A program made the position numbers and the translations under genes. This document shows positions 56,303-64,000 of a DNA stretch of 64,000 nucleotides, in pieces. The stretch is from Hyaloraphidium curvatum (lineage: Eukaryota > Monoblepharomycota > Hyaloraphidiomycetes > Hyaloraphidiales > Hyaloraphidiaceae): contig JAIVFI010000008.1 in assembly GCA_025558095.1 (NCBI GenBank), forward strand, positions 434,001-498,000, in the 5' to 3' direction. Each line of letters opens with the position of its first letter. The stretch's first letter is position 1. The notes under the pieces were generated by a model that was given only the letters and a program-made list of their open reading frames with translations, was not told where the DNA came from and ran no database searches.

Positions 56303-57905
56303 TTGCGTTGGTTAAAGAAACACAACCCAGATTACGAGGACATTGAGATTGATGAGGCATGCAACCTTCCAGATGATGGGGTGCCTGAGAATCTTCCTGT
56401 ATGCGTTGTTGAGGACCCTGACATTCGTGAAAGCGTAGAGAAGCGGGTTGCCAGTGTAGGAGGTGATGGCAATCTCCATGGCTTCGCAGGCTTTTACGGT
56501 GAAGCAGGCATTGACATGTTGAACATGCTTGGGATCCTGCCGGTCGGTGCTGCAGCAGCAAAAACCCAGACGGAACTCGTTGCAGGCCTTGCTGGCCAGC
56601 CAAGCAGGCCGCATGCATCACCCTCTGGTGGGGAGGAAAGCATCGACAGGCCCAGCAAGGATGCAACAGATGCATCCGGTTCTCCCCTCACCTACGTCAC
56701 ACACAAAGGTTGCTTGGCAATGCGGACAGGCGATGTCCCTTTGAGTGACTATGATGATCGGGCCAAGCTCTTCCGCATGGCATTCCCCTGGATTTTCCCG
56801 TACGGCCGGGGAGCGCCGGATCTGCGCAGTTTGGGTCGCAGAACTCCAATCACGTTTAGGGAAGCTTCTTGGACCTTGATCATGCGCTTTGACCACAGCA
56901 TTGAGGCAGACAGGGCGTTTGGCCTGCTCTGTCTTGCCATGGTGCGCAAGGATGAAGTCATGTTGCAGTCAAAGGTCGAGATGAAGAACTCTTCGCAGGA
57001 AGAATGGGTGCACATGAACAGCCTGTCGGCAGAAGACCTTCGCACCCTGGCAGCATGCGAGGAGAAAATGATGCAGCTGCAGAAGGAGGGCAAGACGGCT
57101 GAAATGGCCTCCGTGTACTCTGGGGTTGCTCCGCATGTGGTGGCCCTCGGCAAAAAGATCAAGGGGCACATCAGGGCTATCCAGCCACGGGTTAGCGGAA
57201 GCAACGCGGCCAGGAAAGGCTTGGAACGCAACATGCGTGCATACATCCATTTCCTGGGCCTCCCGGCATTTTTTGGCACTGTCAACCCATCAGAGATCTA
57301 CAACTCCATGATGGATCTTATGGCCGGATTTGAAGTCAGATGGGGGGACCATTCAACATTTAAATCCAGCTCAGATCGGGCATTCATGGCCGCACGATGG
57401 CCTGCTACAACGGCACGATTCTTCCATTACCTTGTAAACACCTTCATCGACACTAGGGAAGCTTCTTGGACCTTGATCATGCGCTTTGACCACAGCATTA
57501 AGGCAGACAGGGTGTTTCGAAACTGCATCAAAAAAGGTGCAGGTGAAGATGCCGGGGAACAGGAAGAAGGACATCGGAGTGACCAGGAAGCAGATCAAGC
57601 TCACTCCATGCGATGCCATGACTGTGCACTTTTCCCAGGGACAAACACTGACGGGCGCGGTGCTGGACTTGAAGATTGATCCGGGAGCAAGGGGATCGCA
57701 GATCCAGCGCATGTACACCGCGCTTTCGCGATTCACCACGTTGGATGACTTTGTTTTGACAGCACCCATGGATGCCACCACCATCAAGGCGCTACGCAGC
57801 CCCTTTCCGGAGTACGTGGTGGACGAAACGGCTCGATTGGAGGAGATTTGGACCCACACTGAGGCATGGCACCGAGAGTTCTTCGAGGAGTTGATGGCTT
57901 TGTAG
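56303..57905 (+). mobile_element. Internally deleted Helitron (Rep/helicase remnants)
   Basis: The first frame (56303-57679) has the Helitron-type N-region: RAKLFRMAFPWIFPYGRGAP, LGLPAFFGTVNPSEIYNSMM and TARFFHYLVNTFI, the Helitron_like_N pattern. The second frame (to the stop at 57903-57905) has the Pif1 helicase end: CDAMTVHFSQGQTLTGAVLD and IQRMYTALSRFTTLDDFVLT. The Rep HUH part and most of the helicase are missing. A 60-bp block (REASWTLIMRFDHSI) occurs twice, at about 56859-56920 and 57456-57518, the second exactly at the deletion junction. Confidence 0.8.
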
Positions 57906-58130
57906 TTTGCATTGCATTGGCTTTGTAGTGAATGCATCAAGGGAACGAAACCTCTGGCTCCACATGCAATTCTGCTTCCTCCAAGCTTTGCCTGGTCCCA
58001 TGCACACTCAACAACTCCGAAGGTCAAAAGGCACTGTGCAGCAAGAAGCTTGCTTCTTGCCCTATGCACTCATTTTAATGTGCAACTCAAGCCCTGCTAT
58101 ACAAGCTTGGCTCTTATACGATGTGTATCA

Positions 58131-58830
58131 TTAGTAGATTGCTATCGCATCGATGTTGTCCTCAGTAACGTCTCTCTGTTCATCCATCCCTCTCAAAGCA
58201 GGCATTGCACGTCTTGCCTTGAATGCCTTATGAATAAATGTGCCGGCGGCCTCCAAGATCCGTCTCCTCCGCCAGAAGGTCTCCTTCTCCTCGCAGAATT
58301 TCACCTCTTCGTCGTTCCTCAACATCCATCTGACCGTCTCCAGGTTCCAGCGTCGCCCAAGCTCTCTGGTCCGGGCTTGAAGAATCTCCCGCTCGTCGTC
58401 GTACGCAGAGCAGTGAAACAGAAGGTGCATCTCGTCCTCGATCTGATCCAAATGGTGGGGGAAAGTCCGCACACAGAGTCTGATGCCTTGTTGTCGCTGC
58501 GTTTCCACGTTGAGCCCGTGGGTGCTGGTGAGCAGTCGGTTCAAAGAGGTGCGCAGGTCAATGTGATCCATGAGCAGGGTCTCGCACAGTCCAAAGCCCA
58601 TCCCCGCAATCCTCCAGAACCGTACTTTCCCCGTTATCCACCACCTGTGTAGCGCAGATCTCCCGGAATCGTCTCTTGATCGCGGTCTCGATGTCCTCGG
58701 TTGACCAGAACGACTTCCCCTCATCCCATGCTCGCGTTCCCTCCTTGAAGTAGAACTCGAGTAAGCTGCAGATGCTATCCGTCCAGGCGCTGTGAACAGG
58801 AGCAGCGCGAGTCCCCGGTCGTCCTGTCAC
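58131..58830 (-). mobile_element. LINE-type C-terminal domain remnant (copy 2)
   Basis: Two overlapping minus frames: SICSLLEFYFKEGTRAWDEG, then NRLLTSTHGLNVETQRQQGI, QIEDEMHLLFHCSAYDDERE, RTRELGRRWNLETVRWMLRN, KETFWRRRRILEAAGTF. The E-x-H-L-L-F-x-C-x-A-Y segment is common after LINE RT domains. A frameshift near 58600 separates the halves. Homologous to 52360-52930 but less decayed. Confidence 0.6.
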
Positions 58831-58849
58831 ATCCGTGGGTTCCTTGGAT

Positions 58850-58982
58850 TCAGATCGGCAGGATCGTGCGCTGATGACAATTCAATCATGTTTGAAATCA
58901 GCAAACCCCTCTTCAAGCCATTGGCTCAGACATGACTCCTGACACGCAGCAGGACATCATCCAGCTGCTGGTGGCGTCGTCC
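58850..58982 (+). mobile_element. Captured fragment of the sugar-carrier gene (intron plus exon)
   Basis: AGATCGGCAGGATCGTGCGC...ATTGGCTCAGACATGACTCC...CATCCAGCTGCTGGTGGCGT matches the minus strand of 47383-47503 with few changes and one 12-bp insertion (TGTTTGAAATCA). It spans most of carrier intron 6, its acceptor and the first codons of exon 7 (TPDTQQ.IIQLL). Intron content shows the copy was made from DNA or unspliced RNA. Confidence 0.85.
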
Positions 58983-59303
58983 ATGGTGTTTGTAGATTTC
59001 ACAAAGGCTTTTGACACGGTGGAGCGCCCCAGGTTATGGCAGAAGCTGGAGGAGATGGGAGTACCCAAACTGGTTGTTGACATGTTCGAGATGGCGTTCG
59101 GGCGCGTGTGGGGACGGCTCCGGGATGAAGACGGGACCAAGTCAGACTTCATAAAGTTCCTGACCGGAGTGAAGCAGGGGGACCCTCTCTCGTTGCTGTT
59201 CTTCATCTTGTTCATCAACGACATCACTGCTTTCATGGAGGCCAATGGTGCAAAGGGGATGGATCTGTTGGAATGGATTGTTGCTACGATTCTGTATCAA
59301 TAG
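58932..59303 (+). CDS. Chimeric ORF: sugar-carrier exon fused to LINE reverse transcriptase
   Basis: 123-codon frame starting at ATG: MTPDTQQDIIQLLVAS comes from carrier exon 7; from about 58985 it continues in frame as MVFVDFTKAFDTVERPRLWQ (RT metal block), RVWGRLRDEDGTKSDFIKF and GVKQGDPLSLLFFILFINDI (RT block 4), then runs into the copia-type LTR and stops. There is no FADD/YADD block, so it is catalytically dead. Expression is unknown. Confidence 0.75.
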   Translation: MTPDTQQDIIQLLVASSMVFVDFTKAFDTVERPRLWQKLEEMGVPKLVVDMFEMAFGRVWGRLRDEDGTKSDFIKFLTGVKQGDPLSLLFFILFINDITAFMEANGAKGMDLLEWIVATILYQ

Positions 59304-59459
59304 GGAGTCTATTGGCGTGTGGGGATACTTGGGCACGACCGGAGGGGTCATCTAGGGACTTGTCATCACAAGGGAATGGACGACGGGTCAACGTGAAACT
59401 GTCCCTCTCCCCATCCCGTCCATCTGAGTTCAGACCCGGTTCAGACCACTGGGGCTACG
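59266..59459 (+). repeat. Copia-type LTR fragment, copy 2
   Basis: Starts TGTTGGAATGGATTGTTGCT and matches 53848-54037 to GGGGCTAC, after which both diverge. Here it interrupts the LINE RT frame instead of following a polypurine tract, so it is a solo or broken LTR inserted in, or recombined with, the RT piece. Confidence 0.75.
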
Positions 59460-59665
59460 AAAAAGGGACTCCGCGCGCGGTTTGCGATTCACGGCGCATA
59501 GGTGCGCCAACCGGGGCTGACGGGCGCATAGTTTGGCGGCATTGCGCGCAGAGTTTGAGCTGGCCGGCGCATAGAGCCTGACCACCAAGCGCGAACACTG
59601 GAACCAGAACACCGGACCACAGAGTCACCGAGAATTTCCGAGGAAATTGGGGAGATTGGTTCTCT

Positions 59666-62600
59666 TCAAACTTTGCGACAAAAGAACAGCAGTTCCGCTC
59701 TACCGCGACCGCCCATCTTGAAGCGCTCTTCCGCGGTCAGACCCTCCCAAACCGCCGGCTCGTTGGTAGCAGCGTCCAAGAAAGGGTATATCTGGCTCCC
59801 GTTCCACTGCCACACCTTTCCGTCCGGTCCGATCCATCGCGCCGCTCCTCGCTTGTTGTTGCCGTAGAGAGTTGCAACCCAGTGCCACTCGGTGCCGCCG
59901 ATGTTGATGGTGGAAGGGATGTCCAGGGCGGCTTCGATGGCAAAGACGAGCAGCGGCACAGGAATGTTGCCCAAGAGACTGAAGTCTCCTTCACCGCAGC
60001 TCCCGCGGCAGGCACCCCGTCGAGGCGGAAGTCTGTGCCAAGCCGCCCGCATGGCCCCCTTCCAAAGGCTCCATTCACCGGCGGCGATGTCCAGCACCGG
60101 CAAATTGCGCATCGATAGTTTGGTCGGCGATGAATCCGTCTCGTGATTGCACTGAGCCCTCACGCCGAAACTCCGTCCAACATACGCGAACAGAACGCCG
60201 GCTGCCGCCTTGAACGTCGTCGTCGTGCTGCGATCGCGGAGGCTCTCCGCCACCTCGTAAGCGAGCATGTCTCTTGCGCGGTTGAGGTCCGGCGAGGGCG
60301 GAAACTCCCCGTTTTGGGCGTAGTTCAAAAAGGCGCCGGCCACGTCCGAATCCTTTGCAATGAGCGGGCCAAGAAGAGACGGTGGGTCGTCGGGGTAGAT
60401 GGCTCGGTACACGGCGGGCAGGATGGCGGCGATCGCATCGGCCCAAGCGTAAACCGATGGATGGAGCTCCGGATCCTTGCTGTACGAAGCAGGCCGTTTC
60501 GCCTTGATCGGAGAAGACATGGGAGTCGAGGGAAGGGCAAACGTCGTCGCGGGTGTGTTGGGTGTGTTGGGTGTTGAACTCGCAGGTGTCTCCTGTGTCT
60601 TTGGGTTTCGACTTCGTGACGGGTTGGCTGGCGCGTTGGCCTCGAGGCTTCGGGTGGCGCTGTTGTCCGAGCGGCGAGCCTTCTTGGGAGCCGTCGTGTC
60701 GTCGTCGGAACTGCGACCCGAGTTCGTGGGCCCGGGGTTCTTGCGCCCTTTTTGCAGCGCTTTGGGCTTGTTTGAAGGCCGGCCTGGATTTTGCCGCGAA
60801 TTCGTCGACTCGATGTTCGTGGCCTCCTCGTCCTCCCCGCCTTCTTCTCCTCCCCCATCGTCTTCCACTGCGCCGAGAGATGGTGAAAATCCTCCCTCCT
60901 CCCCGTGTGCCGGTTCGAACTCTGCCTCCGGGCCCTTGTTCACAGGGGCATTGTTAAAAAGGTCTTCCTCCATGGGCTGATCCACAGAAGCATCCTCCAC
61001 AGGGGCTTCCTCCACAGAAGCATCCTCCACAGGGGCTTCCTCCACAGAAGCATCCTCCACAGGGGCTTCCTCCACAGAGTCTTCCTCCATAGCGTCTCCG
61101 CCTTCCGAAGTGTGCTGCGGTTCAGGGTCGGCGTCTCCACCCTCGTCCGCCTCGTCTTCACCTTCTTCCACCTCGTCGGCGTCGAATTGTAGGTCTGTCT
61201 GCGGTTTCCGGGCCTCCTCTTCCCAGGTAGAAAAGGGGCCGCTGTGCTGGAACAAGTCGGCAGCAAACCAGTGCTTGCACCGATGCGGGTTGGAACCGAG
61301 GCGACAGCTCGACACGCTGCACGGCCGACGAAGTTCCGACATGTCGACGACGGCAACACTGCCATCGGACCTGCGCACCTCGAAAACACCGTCTTGCTGT
61401 GTTGATTTCACGTGCCCCCTCTCCCACAGCCGTGTGCCCTCTTCGGACGCCTCCGCGACCTTGGGGTGCACATGACCGCGGTGATCCGTGAGCAGGCTGT
61501 AGGCCCAGAATCGGTCCAGCTTGACGATGGCCGTGGCAATATGGAAGTTGCCGCGCAAAATCACGCCGTCGATGACCTTCCAAACGATTTCGACGTGGTT
61601 GTTGGTGAAGCAATCGCCGAGGTCGACATCGTCCGGGAGCAAATAATCGGCCACCAGGGGCGCCCAGGTGTCGTTGAACCAGTCCTTTTCCACGTAGATC
61701 GATTGGCTGGCCACAATCTGCTTCTTCACCTCCACGGTGCGATCCGATGCCGCCTTTTCCACGAGGTCCGGCACCGTCCGCTCCAAAAAGGTCTTCTTGC
61801 CCGACGCCCAAGCATCCTCGTCCTTGGCTTCCGCGCAGAGCTGCCTGAACTTTTCAGCGGTGGCCGTCCGTACGTTTCTGGGAATGATCGAGTCCGGAAT
61901 CGCATCCTCTTCGTCCACGGCGGCGATGGGTTGCTTCTTCTTGCCTTCCCTGCTTTTACCGGCGCGCCGTTGGAAGGCCTGCTTGATGTGGAAGTAGCAG
62001 AGTCGGTAGAATGTTCCTTGACCCACACCAAACACGTCCTGGAGGGCACCGAGTTCGGCATACGACTTGTCCAGGGTCATGCAACGGGGCCGCCAATCCA
62101 TAGCCGCCGCCTCCACCTGGGGCCGCCTTCCTCGGAGGAGGGCCGGCCACGTCGATTCGTCCTGGTGTTCCAAGAGCCCGCGCGCAAACGATATGACGCG
62201 TGCGAGAAACCACTCCAGGAACCTCTTCAGCGTGGGCCGCCGGATATTGGTGGAAAACAGGAACGCGAGGGGTTTGGCACGCCGACCGACCACGTCGAAA
62301 GCCACCAGTCCAGTAATGGGCAGCTTCTGGATGTTCTTGCGCCGCCAGGATGAATCGATCCCGACAATGCTCCCGTAGACGATGGCAAACACGAGTCCGA
62401 CCGTATCGGTGAAGGCGTAGGAAAAAGAGGCTCCGATGGATTCCGACCCCTCCTCCAGGCCGACCAGATACACGTTTTGAGGCCTTTCCGCGGCGAGCTT
62501 CCTCAACACGCTGAGCGAGGCAGGTCCGAACATGGCACGTCGCGCCTGTCTGGCGATGCTCTTAAGGGTGCCGTCCGGAATGCCACCCCATTTGGTCACG

Positions 62601-63378
62601 GCGGCCTCGTTGTCCAGGAGAAACAGCGCCGGCGTCGAGCCCGACCGGAGAAAGTAGTCGAAGGCAAGAGATCGGAGGAGCCCAGACGATCGCCTCTTCT
62701 CGTTGTCGGGAGCGTCGTGAAAGTCCTTGGCATAGATGACCGCTCGACCGGGGTCGTTCGCAAAGACGTAGATGCTTCAATCATCGCGTCAGTTTTACCA
62801 GATTACAAGAGGAGGAGGCACACGTACCCTATCATCATAGGACATTTGGCATCTTCTTGGTTCGGGCATGCCCCGGTTCCTACACATTCCATGAGGTACT
62901 TGTAGACAGGTCGCCGTTTGCGAATGGCACGGTCAATGTCTCTGTTGGAGGCTTCCGGGTTCCTTTCGATGAGGAGCGTCCATTTTCGCGGGTCCAGCTT
63001 CCCCGACGGCCCTTCCGACGTCACGAGAAACTGGGGGACTTTGGCCGAGCCCAGCTGCGACCCTCTCAAGGCCCTAAAGTCCTGACCGAGCGCGAAAATG
63101 TACTCGGAAAGATCACGGAGGGCGACACGGTTCAGAAGCTCCGTGAACGGTTTCGGGATCGCGCTGGAGTCGTCGTCGCTGTCCTCGGCTTCCGGCGGAG
63201 GGATCTGGTGTCTGGCCTGGTTCCAAGCTTCCCTCGCCGCTTGGTGAATCGACTTTGGAAGGGGGCCCGGCTCCGTCGACCATCGGCGTGGTTGAGCGCT
63301 TCCGGGGGTGCTAGCCCGCCCGGACGTATCGCTACCCGAGTCGCGACGTCGCCCCTTGGTTTGAGCTGGAGTCTGCAT
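59666..63378 (-). mobile_element. MULE-type transposase gene with SWIM-like finger and long C-terminal domain
   Basis: Exons (minus) 63378-62828 and 62774-59666; 1,219 aa, both frames open. N-terminal DNA-binding-like part to about residue 200 (CVGTGACPNQEDAKCPMMIG, zinc-like Cys). Transposase core: IYGSIVGIDSSWRRKNIQKL (first Asp), LPITGLVAFDVVGRRAKPLA, DWRPRCMTLDKSYAELGALQ (second Asp), FYRLCYFHIKQAFQRR. A Cys/His cluster CSVSSCRLGSNPHRCKHW resembles SWIM. Then an acidic region with tandem repeats, a Ser/Pro/Lys linker and a folded C-terminal domain of about 250 residues (YAWADAIAAILPAVYRAIYP; GGTEWHWVATLYGNNKRGAA; GPDGKVWQWNGSQIYPF). It looks intact. Terminal inverted repeats were not found by eye. 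Confidence 0.8.
60975..61082 (-). repeat. Tandem 30-bp coding repeat in the transposase
   Basis: The unit GGGGCTTCCTCCACAGAAGCATCCTCCACA (plus strand) occurs about 3.5 times and encodes the acidic repeat EEAPVEDASV. The copies are nearly identical at DNA level, so they are recent or homogenised. Confidence 0.85.
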
Positions 63379-63493
63379 GTTGAGTCCGCAGTCTCTGCGA
63401 GTTGAGGCAGCAGTCTAGGCAGCAGTTTTGCGCGATGAGACCGTGGTCCCGGCGTGGCGAGTCGATGTCCTTGCGTGGCCCGACCCATTGCCC

Positions 63494-63501
63494 TTTATAT
63501 A
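63494..63501 (-). promoter_or_regulatory. TATA box upstream of the transposase
   Basis: TATATAAA on the minus strand, 116 bp upstream of the transposase ATG, within GGCCCGGTATATAAAGGGCA. It is the clearest TATA element noticed; the divergent host gene pairs lack one. Confidence 0.5.
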
Positions 63502-63528
63502 CCGGGCCGGAACCCGTGAGTCGTGTCA

Positions 63529-63747
63529 TCATGACACATGATCTGCTGACAAAGCCGGTGCGAAATTTTCGCAAGCGGGTGGTGGCGACGGTGGTTGTTG
63601 TTGTTGCGGATCGGAGGTGGCGGTCTCAAGTTCGCGCAATTCATCCAGCAACTCGCGGAATCTCTCTTCGTTCGCGATGAAAATGGGGATTTTCAACATT
63701 TCAAAGATCTCGTGCTCGAGCCACTTTTGTCTCTCCGATTTCTCCAT
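63529..63747 (-). CDS. Hypothetical small protein
   Basis: ATG ORF of 72 codons: MEKSERQKWLEHEIFEMLKI, PIFIANEERFRELLDELREL, then a Gln/Pro-rich tail. The first 45 residues would form an amphipathic charged helix. It lies just upstream of the transposase on the same strand and overlaps its TATA-proximal region by none; it may be a second transposon product or chance. No family recognised. Confidence 0.35.
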   Translation of the reverse strand: MEKSERQKWLEHEIFEMLKIPIFIANEERFRELLDELRELETATSDPQQQQPPSPPPACENFAPALSADHVS

Positions 63748-63797
63748 TCCACATCCATTACATCAAAAAACTACCGGTTTCTTGACGCGCGATCCTT

Positions 63798-64000
63798 TCA
63801 CAGGCCTGCACAACGGCCTTTGAACGATGCCTTGGACTTGCGCAGTTCAGAGTCCTCTTCCTCCGTGCTCCACGCAGACCAAATCTTGCCGGGAACATCG
63901 GCGAGCTTCACCGCGTCGACACTCTGCAGCTGGGCCGAATCAACGGCATCGGTCTTGCTGAAATCCGATGCGGAAAAGAACGAATTGACCGAATACGTGT
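63798..64000 (-). CDS. C-terminal part of an unknown protein, runs off the right edge
   Basis: A minus-strand frame open from the window edge to TGA at 63798-63800: YSVNSFFSASDFSKTDAVDS, AQLQSVDAVKLADVPGKIWS, AWSTEEEDSELRKSKASFKG, RCAGL. Composition and codon use look like true coding DNA. The W-S-A-W-S-T-E-E-E-D start of the last segment hints at a SANT/Myb-like helix, but too little is visible to call. Confidence 0.45.
   Translation of the reverse strand, partial: TYSVNSFFSASDFSKTDAVDSAQLQSVDAVKLADVPGKIWSAWSTEEEDSELRKSKASFKGRCAGL

Overview
The window is nuclear DNA from a GC-rich, compact, intron-bearing eukaryotic microbe. I reconstructed about 30 protein genes by joining exons across short GT-AG introns, mostly 40-80 nt, and checking that every junction keeps frame. 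The gene set looks most like a fungus, probably an early-diverging one. Fungal-style features are ERG24, the PurK-PurE fusion ADE2, PHP-type HIS2, RRN7, a PHO80/PCL-like cyclin and ERV41/EMP47-type cargo receptors. Other genes are unusual for Dikarya: a DPE2 disproportionating enzyme, a sucrose/maltose carrier, a UDP-glucuronate 4-epimerase, a DM9 protein and a FAM192A homologue. The lineage call is inference. An amoebozoan or another opisthokont is not excluded, and no rRNA or organelle marker is present to settle it.

Layout. 1-44.8 kb: dense housekeeping genes for sterol, purine, histidine, tryptophan and sugar-phosphate metabolism, DNA repair, rRNA methylation, ER/Golgi and peroxisome biogenesis, splicing, ubiquitin/proteasome and Pol I transcription. 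Neighbouring genes alternate strand almost without exception (25 of 29 adjacent pairs), so they share very short bidirectional promoters (49-125 bp) and short convergent 3' regions. One convergent pair, RRN7/PGM, overlaps in coding sequence. 15.6-16.5 kb holds a decayed tandem copy of the ERGIC-53-like lectin gene and one copy of a 197-bp repeat; the other copy is at 13.9 kb. 44.8-45.9 kb holds little.

45.9-52.2 kb: a divergent pair, a GPH-family sucrose/maltose carrier and the maltose-using 4-alpha-glucanotransferase DPE2. I read this as a possible uptake-and-use module for maltose.

52.2-64 kb: a transposon graveyard. It contains LINE-type reverse transcriptase pieces on both strands, a 5'-truncated Ty1/copia element with its 3' LTR, two copies of a second copia-type LTR, an internally deleted Helitron, and an intact-looking 1,219-codon MULE-type transposase. 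One LINE piece is fused in frame to a captured fragment, intron included, of the sugar-carrier gene 11 kb away. I saw no tRNA, rRNA or CRISPR array.
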